This document shows, piece by piece, positions 42,415 through 54,318 of a DNA stretch of 64,000 bases (the stretch's first letter is position 1; each line of letters begins with the position of its first letter). The DNA comes from Podospora pseudoanserina. Its lineage: Eukaryota; Ascomycota; Sordariomycetes; Sordariales; Podosporaceae. The stretch is from positions 77,001 to 141,000 of the forward strand of contig NC_085922.1 in the NCBI RefSeq assembly GCF_035222485.1, read 5' to 3'. The notes beneath the pieces were generated by a model, which was not told where the DNA came from, made no database searches, and worked only from the letters and a program-made list of their open reading frames with translations. The position numbers and the translations under genes are program-made.

Positions 42415-44487
42415 ATGGTCGACGTCACCGGCGAAGATGATTCGTACTGGTGGGCCAGATCGCCAGGCGACCTACAGATGTTTGATGTGCCTGACGTGCC
42501 GGTGCCCACCCTCAACATTCATCCGATTCTTTACGAGTATGAATACAACAAGTGGATGGAAAGGGTGGGAGCTATACCGGAAGCTGTAGTCGACCTTGAC
42601 CCAAACTACAAGCCGTTACCCCCGAGGGATCTCGCGCCGGAACTTATGACGGTTCTGAGGTTCGGCAGAACACCAACTTGGCCAGAACTCTGGCGGGACG
42701 CGATCTCATCGCCCTACTTCGCTTGGCCAAACTACAAGCCCTGTCTGAGCGGCCCGATAACCTGCTTCACTTGTCTCAAGCCCCTGGACATCCCGTATGC
42801 CCAGGAGCCGGAGGGTGCTTTCGGAAACTATGACGGTGAGGCACCATTCGAAGATGCCGTGATCGTCGAGGGATGCTCTCATATAATGGGCGCCGACTGC
42901 CTCCAGGCGTGGTTGGAATCCAAATACCCAAATGATGGCCAAAAGGACTTTTACCGTTGGGTCCGCGGCGAGATCATGCTAGGCGAATGGGATGAAGACT
43001 TTCAACAAAGAATCAAACCCTATCACGAGAACCCGGCCCTGCGGAGAACTATCGAACCTGGTTGCCCCATATGTGCTGCTCCCCAAACAATCGACACAAA
43101 CTATGGCACAGAAACCATGGATCGCAGCGCCGTGACCTTCAAGTTCCCCAACATTAAACGCATCAACGTGCAGTGCATTCGGTCGTACGCCGAAATGACC
43201 GAAAACGACATGCTCGTTGCTGGGTTTCCCTGGATTGTACTGCGGTCCAAGAAGAGCTATCGCGAGGAGGTGGAAAGGCAACGAGTCTACTTTAGAACCA
43301 TATTAGAACAATACGAACAGCTGGGTTGCGAAACACATCCGGACGTCCCCGGCGGGCCTTACAATGCCCTGGATTACGCCTATTTGAGGAACAAGGCCTA
43401 CGAACGTGTGCTCATGCTCCACGTGGGAGAGTTGCTTTATCAAGATCACCTGTGGAGATTACAAAACCCACACGTGGATGTTGACTCGGGCTCGGACGAG
43501 GATATGATGGATGTAGATGATGACGACAATAATCCACCGCCGCCGGGGGGGGGAGGGCATGGCGCTGGAAACCGTCAACAGCCACGAACACCACCGAACC
43601 GGCAACCGCGACCACCGGTGGTGCATCGACCGCCGCGGCCGGCAAACCCACCGAACCCGGGCCTGGCGCGGCCGCCGATTGTCCCACGGTGGTTGAAACA
43701 AAGCAAGCGCAATCCCAACCCCTATCCAAGGCCGCTGGATCCAAACGAGCCGGCACCACCGCCAGTCCTTCCGGCGCCGGACCCCTGGCCCCTGGACTAT
43801 GACACTCCGGAAGAGCTGAACCCCCTTCGGTGTCCCTGGTGCGGCAGAGACGATTTCAAAAAAGCCACCCAAAGGCGCAAGCACGAGTACAGGTTTCATA
43901 ACCGCCCTGACCTGGGAATGGCGGGAAGGCTAGCTCGAGATGACCGTCGCGCTGCAAGGAAAGACGCAGCAGACATGCTCCGAGCAGCGCGTCGACTGCA
44001 AGAACTTCAGGCAGCGGACCCACCGCAAGGGGACGAGCAACAACTTCGACAAGCGCAGCAAGCCTGGCTGGATGCGCGGAGACCACTGCGACCTGGGACG
44101 CAGCCGGATTCACCGCAACCGCCAGGAGAGGCCAGGACAGGCAGCCCGGCAGCGGAACGTGCAGGGCGACTGAGAGCCTTCTGGTCGGAACGTGCACAGC
44201 AGGATGAACAACAACGTGAGGAGTATAGGGCTAAGATACAGCGCGAAGCTACACGACGTGAGCTGGAACCACATGAAGAACTGTGGCTGCAAGGGGGTCG
44301 GGCTGAAGAGGCACTTGTAGCTGCCCGGGTTGGCCGGGAACAGCAGCAGCAGCGGTTCGGGGCAGGACGGGCTGAAGCAACAATTTTAGCTGTGCGGCGG
44401 CAGCAGCAGCAGCAGCAGCCGCCGCAGACACCAGAGCCCGAATCACCGCCTGACGATATATACGGCGTATCACCTCGCAGGTCATGA
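42415..44487 (+). CDS. RING-like and C2H2 zinc-finger protein with Gln-rich tail
   Basis: A single frame of 690 aa from the ATG at 42415; the open frame continues upstream without an ATG. A RING-like set of ligands is visible: C117/C120 (CFTC), C154-x-H156 (GCSHIMG), C162 (DCLQAWL) and C217/C220 (CPIC). The eighth ligand is unclear. The middle (about 385-470) is Pro/Arg-rich low complexity. A C2H2-like finger starts at C473 (CPWCGRDDFKKATQRRKHEY). The last 200 residues are Gln/Arg/Ala-rich, probably coiled coil, with a Q-run from a CAG repeat near 44400-44420. A RING suggests a ubiquitin ligase, but this is inference. I do not recognise the full architecture. Confidence 0.75.
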   Translation: MVDVTGEDDSYWWARSPGDLQMFDVPDVPVPTLNIHPILYEYEYNKWMERVGAIPEAVVDLDPNYKPLPPRDLAPELMTVLRFGRTPTWPELWRDAISSPYFAWPNYKPCLSGPITCFTCLKPLDIPYAQEPEGAFGNYDGEAPFEDAVIVEGCSHIMGADCLQAWLESKYPNDGQKDFYRWVRGEIMLGEWDEDFQQRIKPYHENPALRRTIEPGCPICAAPQTIDTNYGTETMDRSAVTFKFPNIKRINVQCIRSYAEMTENDMLVAGFPWIVLRSKKSYREEVERQRVYFRTILEQYEQLGCETHPDVPGGPYNALDYAYLRNKAYERVLMLHVGELLYQDHLWRLQNPHVDVDSGSDEDMMDVDDDDNNPPPPGGGGHGAGNRQQPRTPPNRQPRPPVVHRPPRPANPPNPGLARPPIVPRWLKQSKRNPNPYPRPLDPNEPAPPPVLPAPDPWPLDYDTPEELNPLRCPWCGRDDFKKATQRRKHEYRFHNRPDLGMAGRLARDDRRAARKDAADMLRAARRLQELQAADPPQGDEQQLRQAQQAWLDARRPLRPGTQPDSPQPPGEARTGSPAAERAGRLRAFWSERAQQDEQQREEYRAKIQREATRRELEPHEELWLQGGRAEEALVAARVGREQQQQRFGAGRAEATILAVRRQQQQQQPPQTPEPESPPDDIYGVSPRRS

Positions 44488-45273
44488 GGTAAGTTAGGTA
44501 TACAGAATAGATGTCACATATCCGCTTGCTTGTTTAGCATGAATTCAACAAGGCCTGCCGCAGAAAAAGGGCGTATTTAGCCAAAAGCAAACATGTGCCG
44601 CGTCTTCCCCACAAAATGGACCTCGAAATGCCGTGTTCCAAACCACCATGCCAAGGATCACCATGTGCAAAAGCTCCGATTGGCTGGACTGATCGGGAAC
44701 TGACATCTCAGATATAGCGGCTTTGCGGGGAAGTCGATCCATTGATTATTTCCCAGAGACACGAGCCGTCAGGGTTTACCGTCTGGGGTGTTCCGGCTAA
44801 GGGGGAGATCCCAGGTGATTAGAGGTACCTTACCTAGGCAGGCGGAGGGCCGATGTTGTCATCAACCGTGGAGTTTGCAACAGCTGGGAAGATGAACATA
44901 CTCACCAATGTGCTATGAATCCTCGACATAAAGACATAAGACCTAAAGAACACTGGTAGGTGGGTACCTATGAAGGGAACAGTGAAAAGAGGACCTACCG
45001 TCAAAAAGGTTGACAAATGACCTAACATCTAAGGGGCGATGGGAAAGACATGTAATTAACATCAACACAACCTCGGCAATCATCCGCCGAGAAGATTACC
45101 CTTTGAGCGTTCAGCCACCCGTCCATCCGGACCCGGTCGAGGGGGATCTTCAACATCATCTCTGTCTATAAATCCTCTCGTTCGCCCCCGATTGAATGGG
45201 CTCTGAAGGTGTCAGCAGTGAGCCGAGCCTCGACCCGTCACCAACCTGTGCTCCTCTCATACCGCCTCTCAAA
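44488..45273. other. intergenic region and promoter of the CE5 esterase
   Basis: No gene. The motif ACCTTACCTAGG occurs near 44827, and the TATA box of the esterase lies at 45167. Confidence 0.5.
45167..45173 (+). promoter_or_regulatory. TATA box of the CE5 esterase
   Basis: TATAAAT lies 107 nt before the ATG at 45274, typical for a strongly regulated secreted-enzyme gene. Confidence 0.5.
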
Positions 45274-46021
45274 ATGAAGGTCTCAACCATCACCCTCCCT
45301 ATGCTGGCCAGCCTGGCCGCCGCCAACCCAGTCGAGCTCACCGAGCGACAATCCTGCCCCCCAATCCACATCTTCGGCGCCCGCGAGACCACAGTTCCCC
45401 AAGGCTATGGAACCTCCCAGGGGCTAGTCAACATGGTAGCCCAGGCCTACCCCGGCGCCACGCGGGAAGCGATCGTCTATCCCGCCTGCGGTGGGCAATC
45501 CCAATGCGGCGGTGTGAGCTACGAGAATTCTGCTCGCCAGGGGACCGCCGCCGTGGTCCGCGCCGTTACAACCCTCAACCAGCGGTGCCCCGACACCAAG
45601 ATTGTCCTGATCGGATACTCCCAGGGCGGTCAGATCATGGACGGTGCGCTCTGCGGCGGGGCGGGCGCTACCCTCACGGGTGCTCCTCTTGCTGCCGTCA
45701 AGGCGGCTATTTTCATGGGCGATCCGATGTATAACCAGGGGTTGCCGTACAATGTTGGGACTTGCAGGGCTAGAGGGGTATGTATCGTCCTTTGTATCTG
45801 TCGGTACGTTGGAGGTGCTGACGAGAATTGCGCAACAGTTTGCTGGCCGACCCAACGGCTTCCAGTGCTCTCCGGGCAACCCGGCAATCATCCAGTCGTA
45901 CTGCGACTCCACCGACCCGTATTGCTGCACTGGCAACGATGCCAACTCGCATCAGCAGTATGTCAACAAGTACGGGCAGCAGGCCTTGGCTTTCATCCGT
46001 CGCCAGCTGGATGCTGCGTAA
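45274..46021 (+). CDS. secreted CE5 acetylxylan esterase / cutinase family enzyme
   Basis: Two exons (45274-45777 and 45839-46021) give 228 aa; the intron is GTATGT to AACAG. A signal peptide (MKVSTITLPMLASLAAANP) precedes a short propeptide. The alpha/beta-hydrolase triad is visible: Ser116 in IGYSQGGQ, Asp194 in STDPYCC and His206 in NSHQQY, with even cysteine spacing. The Asp-His spacing of 12 matches acetylxylan esterase II, and the CIHIFGARET-like start (PPIHIFGARE) is also typical. It removes acetyl groups from xylan, or may cleave cutin-like esters. It is secreted and intact. The upstream in-frame ATG at 45196 would bury the signal peptide, so 45274 is preferred. Confidence 0.93.
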
Positions 46022-46658
46022 GTTGTTGGCCGTGGCTTGGCATCAAAAAGGGGTTCAGGGGGGTTACAAACAGTAGGGTTAGGATAGCCTAAAATATCTA
46101 TGACATTTCAGGAAAGCTTCTCTAGGATTGCGCTGGTGAACAATACGTATATGTACCTCTTTCGGGAGCCCGATTTAAACAAAACGCCATTGTTCTTTTA
46201 TCATGATGACGAAACTCCACGTTTAACAGACCTGAGGGCGCCTAAAAACCCTAACCCTCTTTCCAACCAAATGCCTCAGCTGGGTCAATAGTCAACATAC
46301 GAACAAAGAGACCTCAAGGGTCCAGTGATTGGCTCCCAAATTCAACGTGAGCATACGGAGACAGCTCCGAAAGAGGTTTACTCGCTTGGCAAGAAAGAAA
46401 CCCGCATCCGGATTGTCAACACCAGTCTGGCCGCAACCAGGTGGTGGCTCTCATCGTGGTAGATGTAAAACAGGACCAGTAGAAGATGAGTTTCTTTATT
46501 TGAGAGATATAAATCCCGGTGTCAATTCTTGTCCATGCATCGGTTTGGACCATTTGATTACCCCGTCAACTCGCGAGACAAGACAGCACTGAGCGAGCTC
46601 TCTCGAGCCATTCACATCGAGTAAAAGTCCGAGTCTCGTACCATCCTCAAAAGCAAAA
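46022..46658. other. intergenic region
   Basis: No gene. A telomere-like AAACCCTAACCCT motif is present near 46247-46259. Confidence 0.5.
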
Positions 46659-47540
46659 ATGGGAGCCACATCCAGAGTTCTCCTCGTCCTATGCCGTCTA
46701 GGAGAACTTGTCTGCGGAACCGTCGTTCTCGGTCTTCTGGGGCAGGCCTTCACCTTGATCAACAACGCCGGCGTGCTCGAGCCCGAGGGGCGACTGATTT
46801 ACACCGCTGTTGTGGCCTGTCTGACGATACTTGACTCGTTAATATTCATCGTCCCGTTTGCTTACTCGTACTGGTCATTTTTACTGGACTTTATACTGTT
46901 TGTCCTGTGGATTGTGGCTTTTGGGCTGCTCGAGTCGGTGAGTTGAACCAGAATGGATCTGAAAGATGAATATACTGACAGGCATTGCAAACGAAGCTTA
47001 CCGGCATCCACACCTGCTCCTCCTTCTGGTTTAACAACTACTGGGGTTATTACTGGGGCAGGTGGTATGTCCGCGGGAAACCTGGCATGGACATCAACTG
47101 GACGGGCTGCAACGCGTGGAGGACGGTCTTGGCCGTCAGCTTCATTGCCTCGATGATTTACCTTGCCAATGGCTTCTTGGTGAGTGCCTCCTGCCCACCT
47201 ACTCTTCGCTGCCTTGTCTCGCACGTTGACTGACCGACACAGGGTGTGTACTGGACTCTGGAGTACGGCAACATCAGAACAAGGTTCAAGGGCTTCTTTG
47301 AGTAAGTTCGGCTTCTATACAGCCTTCGCTGACTGACATCTGCACAGACGCAAAAGAGGATTGGGTGGCGATACTGGCGGCGCCAGTGGACATCTTATCA
47401 AGGAGGGTGGCCCTGGGATCACGCAGACTCCTGTTCACCATCGCAATGGCGTTATGAGGGCTGGAGTGAACAATGCCGCCCCTGCAACTCCGGTCAACAC
47501 ATTGCCAGCTGATACCGTAGACCCGGCTGCAAGAGTGTAG
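46659..47540 (+). CDS. MARVEL-domain membrane protein
   Basis: Four exons (46659-46937, 46982-47179, 47243-47301, 47348-47540) give 242 aa. Four hydrophobic helices are seen: LVCGTVVLGLLGQAFTL, IYTAVVACLTILDSLIFIV, FLLDFILFVLWIVAFGLL, and one around VLAVSFIASMIYLANGF. Between helices 3 and 4 lies a loop with two cysteines (HTCSSFWFNNYWGYY, TGCNAWR), as in fungal MARVEL proteins. The C-terminal tail is cytoplasmic and polar. The first intron is only 44 nt. MARVEL proteins organise membrane domains (Nce102/Fhn1-type in fungi); the exact role here is unknown. Confidence 0.88.
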
Positions 47541-48607
47541 ACGATCGAAGGCTGCGGGAAGGGGTTTTTGAGACGGCGAGCTCGTGGTTCGACGGTAATG
47601 TATCACGGCCGTCAATTTCATACGTCGAAAGCCTTGCATGTGGTGTACCAGGTTAATCAGATATGATGAAGAGGGTTGTTCATACGAGTCACCATATCTG
47701 GTTCATCTCTTCCAGTTTTGGTCACAAGTGGACGCACTGTCATGTTGCATTTCAATCTGGAACCTGATGAAACAAGTACGTTGCCCCCAGAGATCAGGTA
47801 AGACTCAGGTGACGACCAGCTGCCTTGTCGTTGTCAATGCGCGTAGGCAGGCCCTACAAATCTACAGCAGAAATAGACTCAGTGCACCGTCAACACCAGT
47901 CCTGGGTCTTGACTTTATTCACTAATTGTACATCAAGGTTCATGCCTGTTAGGCTAGCATAGCACCATCCCATCTGCTGGTAGGTAAAAACTCAGGGGCT
48001 ACTCCACACCACTCCACAGACATTGACGCATTAACACATTACAGTCATTACCCCCTCTTTCCAAATCCCCCTCATAGTCCACCTTCATTGCCTATCGGAC
48101 TTCTTCTTCTACCTTTTATCAAGTACCGAGCAAGATAAATCAAGATAATAATAACAAGGTATCTGTGACATGCCACTTCTAAACCAAGCCTGACATCTTT
48201 GTTGACTTTCACTGTGGCAACTTTAGTAACCTGTCTGATTGGGCGTCGTATTCACAATGATATAAAAGATCGCCCAGGCGAGTACCGCAACAACACAAAA
48301 TCTCGGTGTAATCCACGGCTTTCCACCCCCACCACAAGTGTGTAACGGTGACATCGCCCAAGACAGAAAACGTTGCCTGTGATGATCCAAAACACTACCA
48401 TAGAGTGGCGTCAAACAAAAGCATGTGGCAACTCCAGGACGGTTAGACACATAGCCATGATCAAAGTGTCAATCTACCTACCTTACCCACCTCTTCCCTC
48501 CATCACGAACAAGAGACACCACAACCTGCAACCCACAGTCGTTTGATCAGAATTAACATTTACCTGGTATCCAAAATCCAAACATGCCTATCAAAAACTA
48601 ATGCTAT

Positions 48608-48660
48608 CCGAAGAAAAAGAAAAAAAAACAGCAAAAAAAAAGCAAAAAAAAAAAAAGGCA
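48608..48660. repeat. A-rich low-complexity tract
   Basis: Runs of A broken by single G or C (GAAAAAGAAAAAAAA and similar) over about 50 bp. Confidence 0.8.
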
Positions 48661-50061
48661 AAAGGGTATATTTGTAGCACAGACAGACACACCTTTCTCT
48701 TGGCACCAACAAACCTAAAGCCTGCAAGAGCAAAGATTACTTTCCGCCAGAAAATAACATGCACACCCGCCATCCAGCCAAAAAGCATGGCGTGAAAAGG
48801 CCTCCAAGATACCTGAAAACAACAAGAAGCCGTGACAAATTTCCACCAGAAAGAGAAAAAGATGCTCTACTAATAAAAATGCGTTCGCGCGCATGTGCGT
48901 GTGTGTTGCTCCGCCAGCTCCCAAAGTTACCCATGCCCAAGAGTCCCTTTTTGATAACCAATACATGGGGTCCCAGGTTCCCTACCTAGGTACCTACCAT
49001 CCAACCCATTTCACCGACACCAGAAACAAAACAAGAAGGAAAAAAAAAAAACAAGGAAAAACAAAAACAGGAAACGCAGGAAACCAAAACAAGATGGGTG
49101 ACAAACACATGAAACAAAGACAGGGCAAATCTCCAAGGCTAAGCACAACCAAGGCAACCTTGGAGTCCACAACAGTCACAAAGGCTGCGCAAGCAGACGA
49201 CGACGACGACAACCACCTCACACGTCCTTGAGCACAGCCACTCTTAGACTCATGCCCTCACCACCACCATCGAACCCGTGGCCTTGAACAAAAACCGGAC
49301 AGTTTGCCCCCGAAGCCCCATTCACAACAAGACATCGGGTAGATATCTCCCTCCCGCCCCCGCCCAACAAGAGAGAGGGAGGGAGTGAGCCTTGATACCG
49401 TTGCCAAGAGTCCCGATGTGTATGCACCTGACCAACGGGGGGGAGGTGTCCTGCCGGCATCTAAAGTCTCGCGAACGTGTCTCGGGATCGGATCCGGATG
49501 GCAGATGAGCAACCAACCTCGACCAACGCGGATACGGTGCGTCATGCAGACGCCATAGGTAATCCCTACCGATCCCGGCCAGCAGCAAGGCAGGCAGATG
49601 TTGCTCCCATGGCTGGCTGGTGTGCGACCACCCAGATCATGCAGTAAACCCCGAACGGTAGTTCCATTCGTTGCCGTATAGACACACGCCCAGTCCCATC
49701 TTCTCGAAAGACAACCTGGAAGGTGGTCGAGTCCAAGCTGCCCAGACTTGACAAAATAAAATGCGGGTCGGTCGGAGACTTTGAGATGGTGCCACACCGG
49801 GGGTCCTCGGGACGTGCCTAGCGGGCGAGATGGAGGTGGCCTCTGGTCAATGATTGGCCGCGCCACACCAGCTGACCTAAACTCCCACTACTAGATGTCC
49901 CACACACCACACCCATACACACACTCTAGCAAACACACACACACACACACAACGGTCTCCGCCCAGGTTTGTCGCGAGAGAAGAGGCAAGGTCCTCTCGA
50001 ATCCTAACGGTCCTGTTCGGATGGTTGAATCCTAGTTATCGACAACCTCCTCTGATATCCT

Positions 50062-50062
50062 C

Positions 50063-50139
<77 letters not shown>
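50062..50139. repeat. alternating (CG)n(TG)n tract
   Basis: Purine-pyrimidine alternation is almost unbroken for about 77 bp: about seven CG steps from 50065 to 50079, followed by about thirty TG steps to 50139. It lies about 140 bp beyond the medusa stop, and would be a CA repeat in that transcript. Confidence 0.95.
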
Positions 50140-50140
<1 letters not shown>

Positions 50141-50277
50141 TGTTTTCCCGTATTCCGTGCACACCACCAACCCCTTGGCTCCTCCATCTGCTATGGTCAC
50201 AACGGCTTTGACGTCGAAAAAAGCCCTGCGGGGGTTTGTTGTCGACAATGAGGACCAAAAGCCGACGGCCCACTCGA

Positions 50278-52960
50278 TCAAGCCCGCTGCGCACCATCAC
50301 CGTATGTCCCACCACCATACACCCCGCCGTGGGTACTGCTGGACTGGGCACCATACCCATCCGTGACAGAGTAGTTATCCCAGCTTCTCGACTGTCCATG
50401 TGATGCAGGCACGCCCGAGTGAGCACCATATGCCCCTTGGCTGTGGTGGACGGCGTGGTGAGATGCTCCCGGGATGCCGTAGGGGGAGGCCATCCCTTGC
50501 GCCGCCGTGCTTCGGTGATCGTACACTGCCGGGAGAGCGGACAGGCGTAGGCTCGACGAGTCGGTCTTGATGGTCGGTGAGAGCGGTTTGGCGGCACCGT
50601 ACGTCGGCCAAGAAGAGGCGCCCCCGGTGAGGGTTCGTGGACTGGTGAGCGGGTCGGCGTGGTGATGGCCGGCACCGACATAGCTCGCGGCCGAGATGGA
50701 ATCCGGAGCGAGACCCGAGGACACCGCGGCGGACAAGGCCGGGTACGGACTGCCAAGGTGGTCCGCCGACGCGGGGGTGGCCATGCGCGCGCGGGGGGAG
50801 TTCAACGTCTGCCCCATGGCGGGCGTGGACGCGCTGTACTTGGAAAAGATCTTGTGGAGCGCGGCATCCAGGTCCTTCCACTGAAACACCTTGACGTCCT
50901 TCTCGATGTTGCGTGGCTTGGGAGCGCCGAAGCCCATGATGATGCCGAAAAAGGCCTCGCTCTCGTGCTTGCTTTTGCTGACGGTCATGGGCCGGTATCC
51001 TTCCAGGTTCCGGCGGATGCGGTTCTTTTCGTCCACCGGAAACTTGTGTGGCGCGTAGAGGAGCTGCTCCAGGAGGGAAATGGTGTCGACCGAAGTGACA
51101 AAACACGCCTGCCTCTCTTCCCACCAGATGCAGCTGACGCAGATGCTGTTGTGCGGGCGTTCCGACTCGGCCACCGGCTTGAACGACACAGTGATGACGT
51201 TCCCAGTCTGTTGCTTCTTGAACATGACAATCCTCCGCTTCTTTGCCCCTTCCTCGGCCGTCCAGTTCTCCGCCATGCTGCCCAGGTCCCCAATCAGCCT
51301 CAGGGTGGCCTTCTCCTGGTACAGTCCTGCTCCGTAGCCCGGGTACCCGCCGTTTGCGCTGCTGGATGACTGTCCGATGGTGCTCGTTCTGACAAGCTGT
51401 GGCGTTGCTGCCGTGGTGCTGTGTTGGAGCGATGTGAGACTGGGCCGGGTGATGGACGTGTGGGAGACGTGCGGCAGACTGGTTGACGGGCTTCGGAGGG
51501 AGTCAAGGGGGCTGTTGAACATGCCGGGCCACGTCCCTGCATGATGCGGCGACCGTAGCATCGGTGGAGCCCGTGAGTATGGGTCGGTTAACGTCAACCC
51601 TGTTCGGAAACCCGAGGTGGAAAGCATTCTATTGCTGTTTTGGCTGTACGATACGTTCGCCGAGGCATTAAAGTCCTGTTGCTGGCCAGTGGTGCCGGTT
51701 GTCGAGACTGCAGGAGGGTAGCCATACGGGTTGGGTGCCGCGTCTGCCGGTAAGTTGTGCTGGTGAGCCGGTGGGCTCGTACTCTTTGACTGTGCGTCCA
51801 GGTGCTGGTGTGGGGGGCTCGCCCTCTGATGATGGACAGGTGATCGACCCGTGTTCTTGGGAGACCCAAACTCTGGAGGACTGCTGTCACCAGGCACTCC
51901 GGCACCCACGTTCCCACCTGACACTCCGCCCTGGTTTTCCTGGTACGAGAAAACGCCGCAGCTGTCCTGTCGGGCTAAGCCTTCGCCACCGGAGCCTTCG
52001 ACAAGAAGCGTGAGAGGTACATTGCTGAGCGACCTGCAACTTGTGCTTTGAAACTGGGGAGCCTCGACAGTCACAGTCCATGAAAAAGATCCGCTCCCAT
52101 CACGGCCGTCCTTGATCACGGTTGCTTTGCATCGGTATGATCCAAAGAGGACATACACATGCGGAGCAGAGCCAGACAGGCCGCCTGCGCCCAGAAGATC
52201 ATGTTGGCACGAGACCTTGAGCGAAACCCGGGTGCCGAAAGATCCAACGGTGGGCTGGCTCGAGATGACAGCGAGGTGAAGCCCCGGAGACGTCTGACCC
52301 GATAGGTACTGGCTTGCTGTTGCGTGGCTGTTGGCCGCAAAAGCCATCTGGTTCAACTGAGACGCCGCATTTTCTGTCTGCTGTGTTGAAAACGACTGGT
52401 TCGAGTATTGTGAATATGGCGAGTCTCCGTACCCTGCATGTTTGTTGGCGTGTTGGTTAGCTGCCTAGCTTTTCTAAACGCCCCGGACTGCTGCTCCAAC
52501 ACGATCTCGAGACAACCTACCGTGCATCTGGGCTGCCTGAGCCTTGTACGACATGGGCAGGAGACCAGGGGGACAGTCCCCGCTGAGGTCCCCTCCGTTC
52601 TGCGCGGCCTCTTCCTCCAGCCTGATCGTCAACGTTTCCGGTGACTCTATCTGCTCTTCAAGGATGATGGTCCGTTGCGGATGGTAACCGGACTTGTTGG
52701 GTGAGAAGAAGCGTTAGTGAGAATGAGGACGAGGTGAGGTAGGGGGAGTCAACGGAGAAAAGTGCAAAGCATCTGAGAAGGCTGTGTCTCGCGGACCGGC
52801 CGCCCTTACCCGCTCGTGGTTGGCCGATTGGGAAAGGAGAGATTTGAAGGCACAACGCCCGAATCACCACCGAAACAGCCTCGGGTGCAGCAAATTGGAA
52901 ATTTCAGACACTCACCGGATAGACCTTGAAAGCCGGCTCTTCAAACTTGGTGGCAGACAT
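50278..52960 (-). CDS. medA: developmental regulator medusa (MedA/Acon-3-like)
   Basis: Three exons (52960-52916, 52692-52521, 52433-50278) give 790 aa. The N-terminus MSATKFEEPAFKVYP is encoded alone in exon 1; exon 2 adds SGYHPQRTIILEEQIESPET. The conserved core is at about residues 473-610: RRIVMFKKQQTGNVITVSFK, NSICVSCIWWEERQACFVTS, NRIRRNLEGYRPMTVSKSK and KPRNIEKDVKVFQWKDLDAA. These are diagnostic of the medusa family (Aspergillus MedA, Neurospora Acon-3, Ustilago Ust1-type). Members control conidiophore development, adhesion and virulence in the nucleus; no classical DNA-binding fold is known. The rest is Ser/Pro/Gln/Gly/Tyr-rich. The first intron (223 nt, CTAAC branch) is long for this window. 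Confidence 0.93.
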
Positions 52961-54312
52961 TCAAACTGATTTTGTGCCGAATAATTCAAGTAAGATGTGT
53001 TCTCTGCGGCTGTGATCGAGTTGGCCGAGTTTCGAGATCAGGATTGTCAATATCAACGAGGAAACCTGTGTCTCTTTTTTTATTTCTTTTTCTTTTTTTC
53101 AGTTAGGTATTTTGCTCAACATTTCTGCTCGGTCCATTCATACCGTGTTGATTGACACCGCGGTTGGGAAACTGGCCTACCTTGAAATGGTGGTAAGTCG
53201 CTCGGCACAGAGAAGCAGACTCTAGGTCTTCCGTCTTCCGGACTCTTTTGTATCGAAACAGCGCCGTTTGGATGCCTTCGTTGTGATATCACCTCCTTCA
53301 AATAAAAAAGAAGCACCTCCTTTTCGGAGACCAACCCGTTCAAAGAATGCCCAACCGAAAACTGCAAAATAAAAGCTCGGTCAGCCCGCACTCGGATGTC
53401 GTCGCAGGGATAGCCCCTCGTGAAGATTTGGTGACACGAACCCTTTCTCTTCCAGCCTGAACCGTGGTTCGTGAGCGCAGAGGAACGAGAGGCGAGATTT
53501 GACTGTATGCAGCTATCCCGAACCTGTTCGCATACGTAGTCAGATATCGAGCGTCTCTGCAATCAGATGCTGAAGGGAAGAGCAGCAGGTTCCCGTAACC
53601 GGTTCGTCCGCTGTGGATCCTTGGAGAGACAAGAGGGAAAAAGGGTGCAAAGACAAGACAAGGTCGAAACACCACGTCGTTGGATGTTTTGGGGTAAGGG
53701 ATCCCTAATGTGTGGGAGAAAGGGTGAAGATGATGCCAGTGAAGACACGGGAGGATCAACACGGACCAGCAGCTTGCATTTTTGGGGAGGGTTGGATCAA
53801 GTGGTCCCGAGGAATGCTGTCCGGGAGTCCTGCTCTCGACGACACTCGCAGCGAGCAATCGGCACGTCCTGGGGCCGGATTCCGGGTGCGTTTGGCTGGG
53901 CAGAAGAAGCAGATGACGACGACGGAGGACAGACGGTAGGTTTCTCTGGCGCGCGGGTGATACACAGGGATTGCAAGTGATTCAACCGTTGAATGCAAGA
54001 TTCCATGGTCTTTGTCGAGATGGGGATCATGCAAGGGTCGCTGGGAGGGTGGTTCCGTGGTGGAGACCGGTACCCGATAGGTGTAGGAATGATGGCCCCT
54101 TTCCCCCCGTCCTTGAACAAAAGCAAAAGGCGATGTTGCCGCGGAGCAGAGGTGGAGGTTGAAGGTGTGCAGATGAGATGAGATGACCATTTGATAGAGC
54201 CAGCAGCAACTTTGCAGCCAAGCCCAACGACGAAAAGCCTCGGGACGCAGCCCAAAAAGACAAGGAAAAAGAAACACTAGGTAGCAAGGTAGGGAGCTGT
54301 GCTTGTACTGGT

Positions 54313-54318
54313 ACTTAC
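54313..54318 (-). promoter_or_regulatory. candidate 5' splice site in the medusa leader
   Basis: GTAAGT on the minus strand, preceded by GAG, is a perfect fungal donor about 1.35 kb upstream of the medusa ATG. No coding frame ends there, so a leader intron is the simplest reading. The acceptor is not decided. Confidence 0.3.

Larger units (their letters stand above)
47541..50277. other. 2.7-kb gene-free region
   Basis: No convincing gene. It has an A-rich stretch (48608-48660), a (CA)-rich run near 49930-49951 and the long alternating CG/TG tract. Part of it is probably the 3' untranslated region of medusa. Confidence 0.5.

Noticed and set aside
50025-50366. frames reading the CG/TG tract as Cys-Val or His-Thr repeats
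   Set aside because: Simple-repeat artefacts next to the medusa 3' end, not genes.
50659-51369. 236-codon plus-strand frame
   Set aside because: Antisense shadow of the medusa core, whose own reading is unmistakable.
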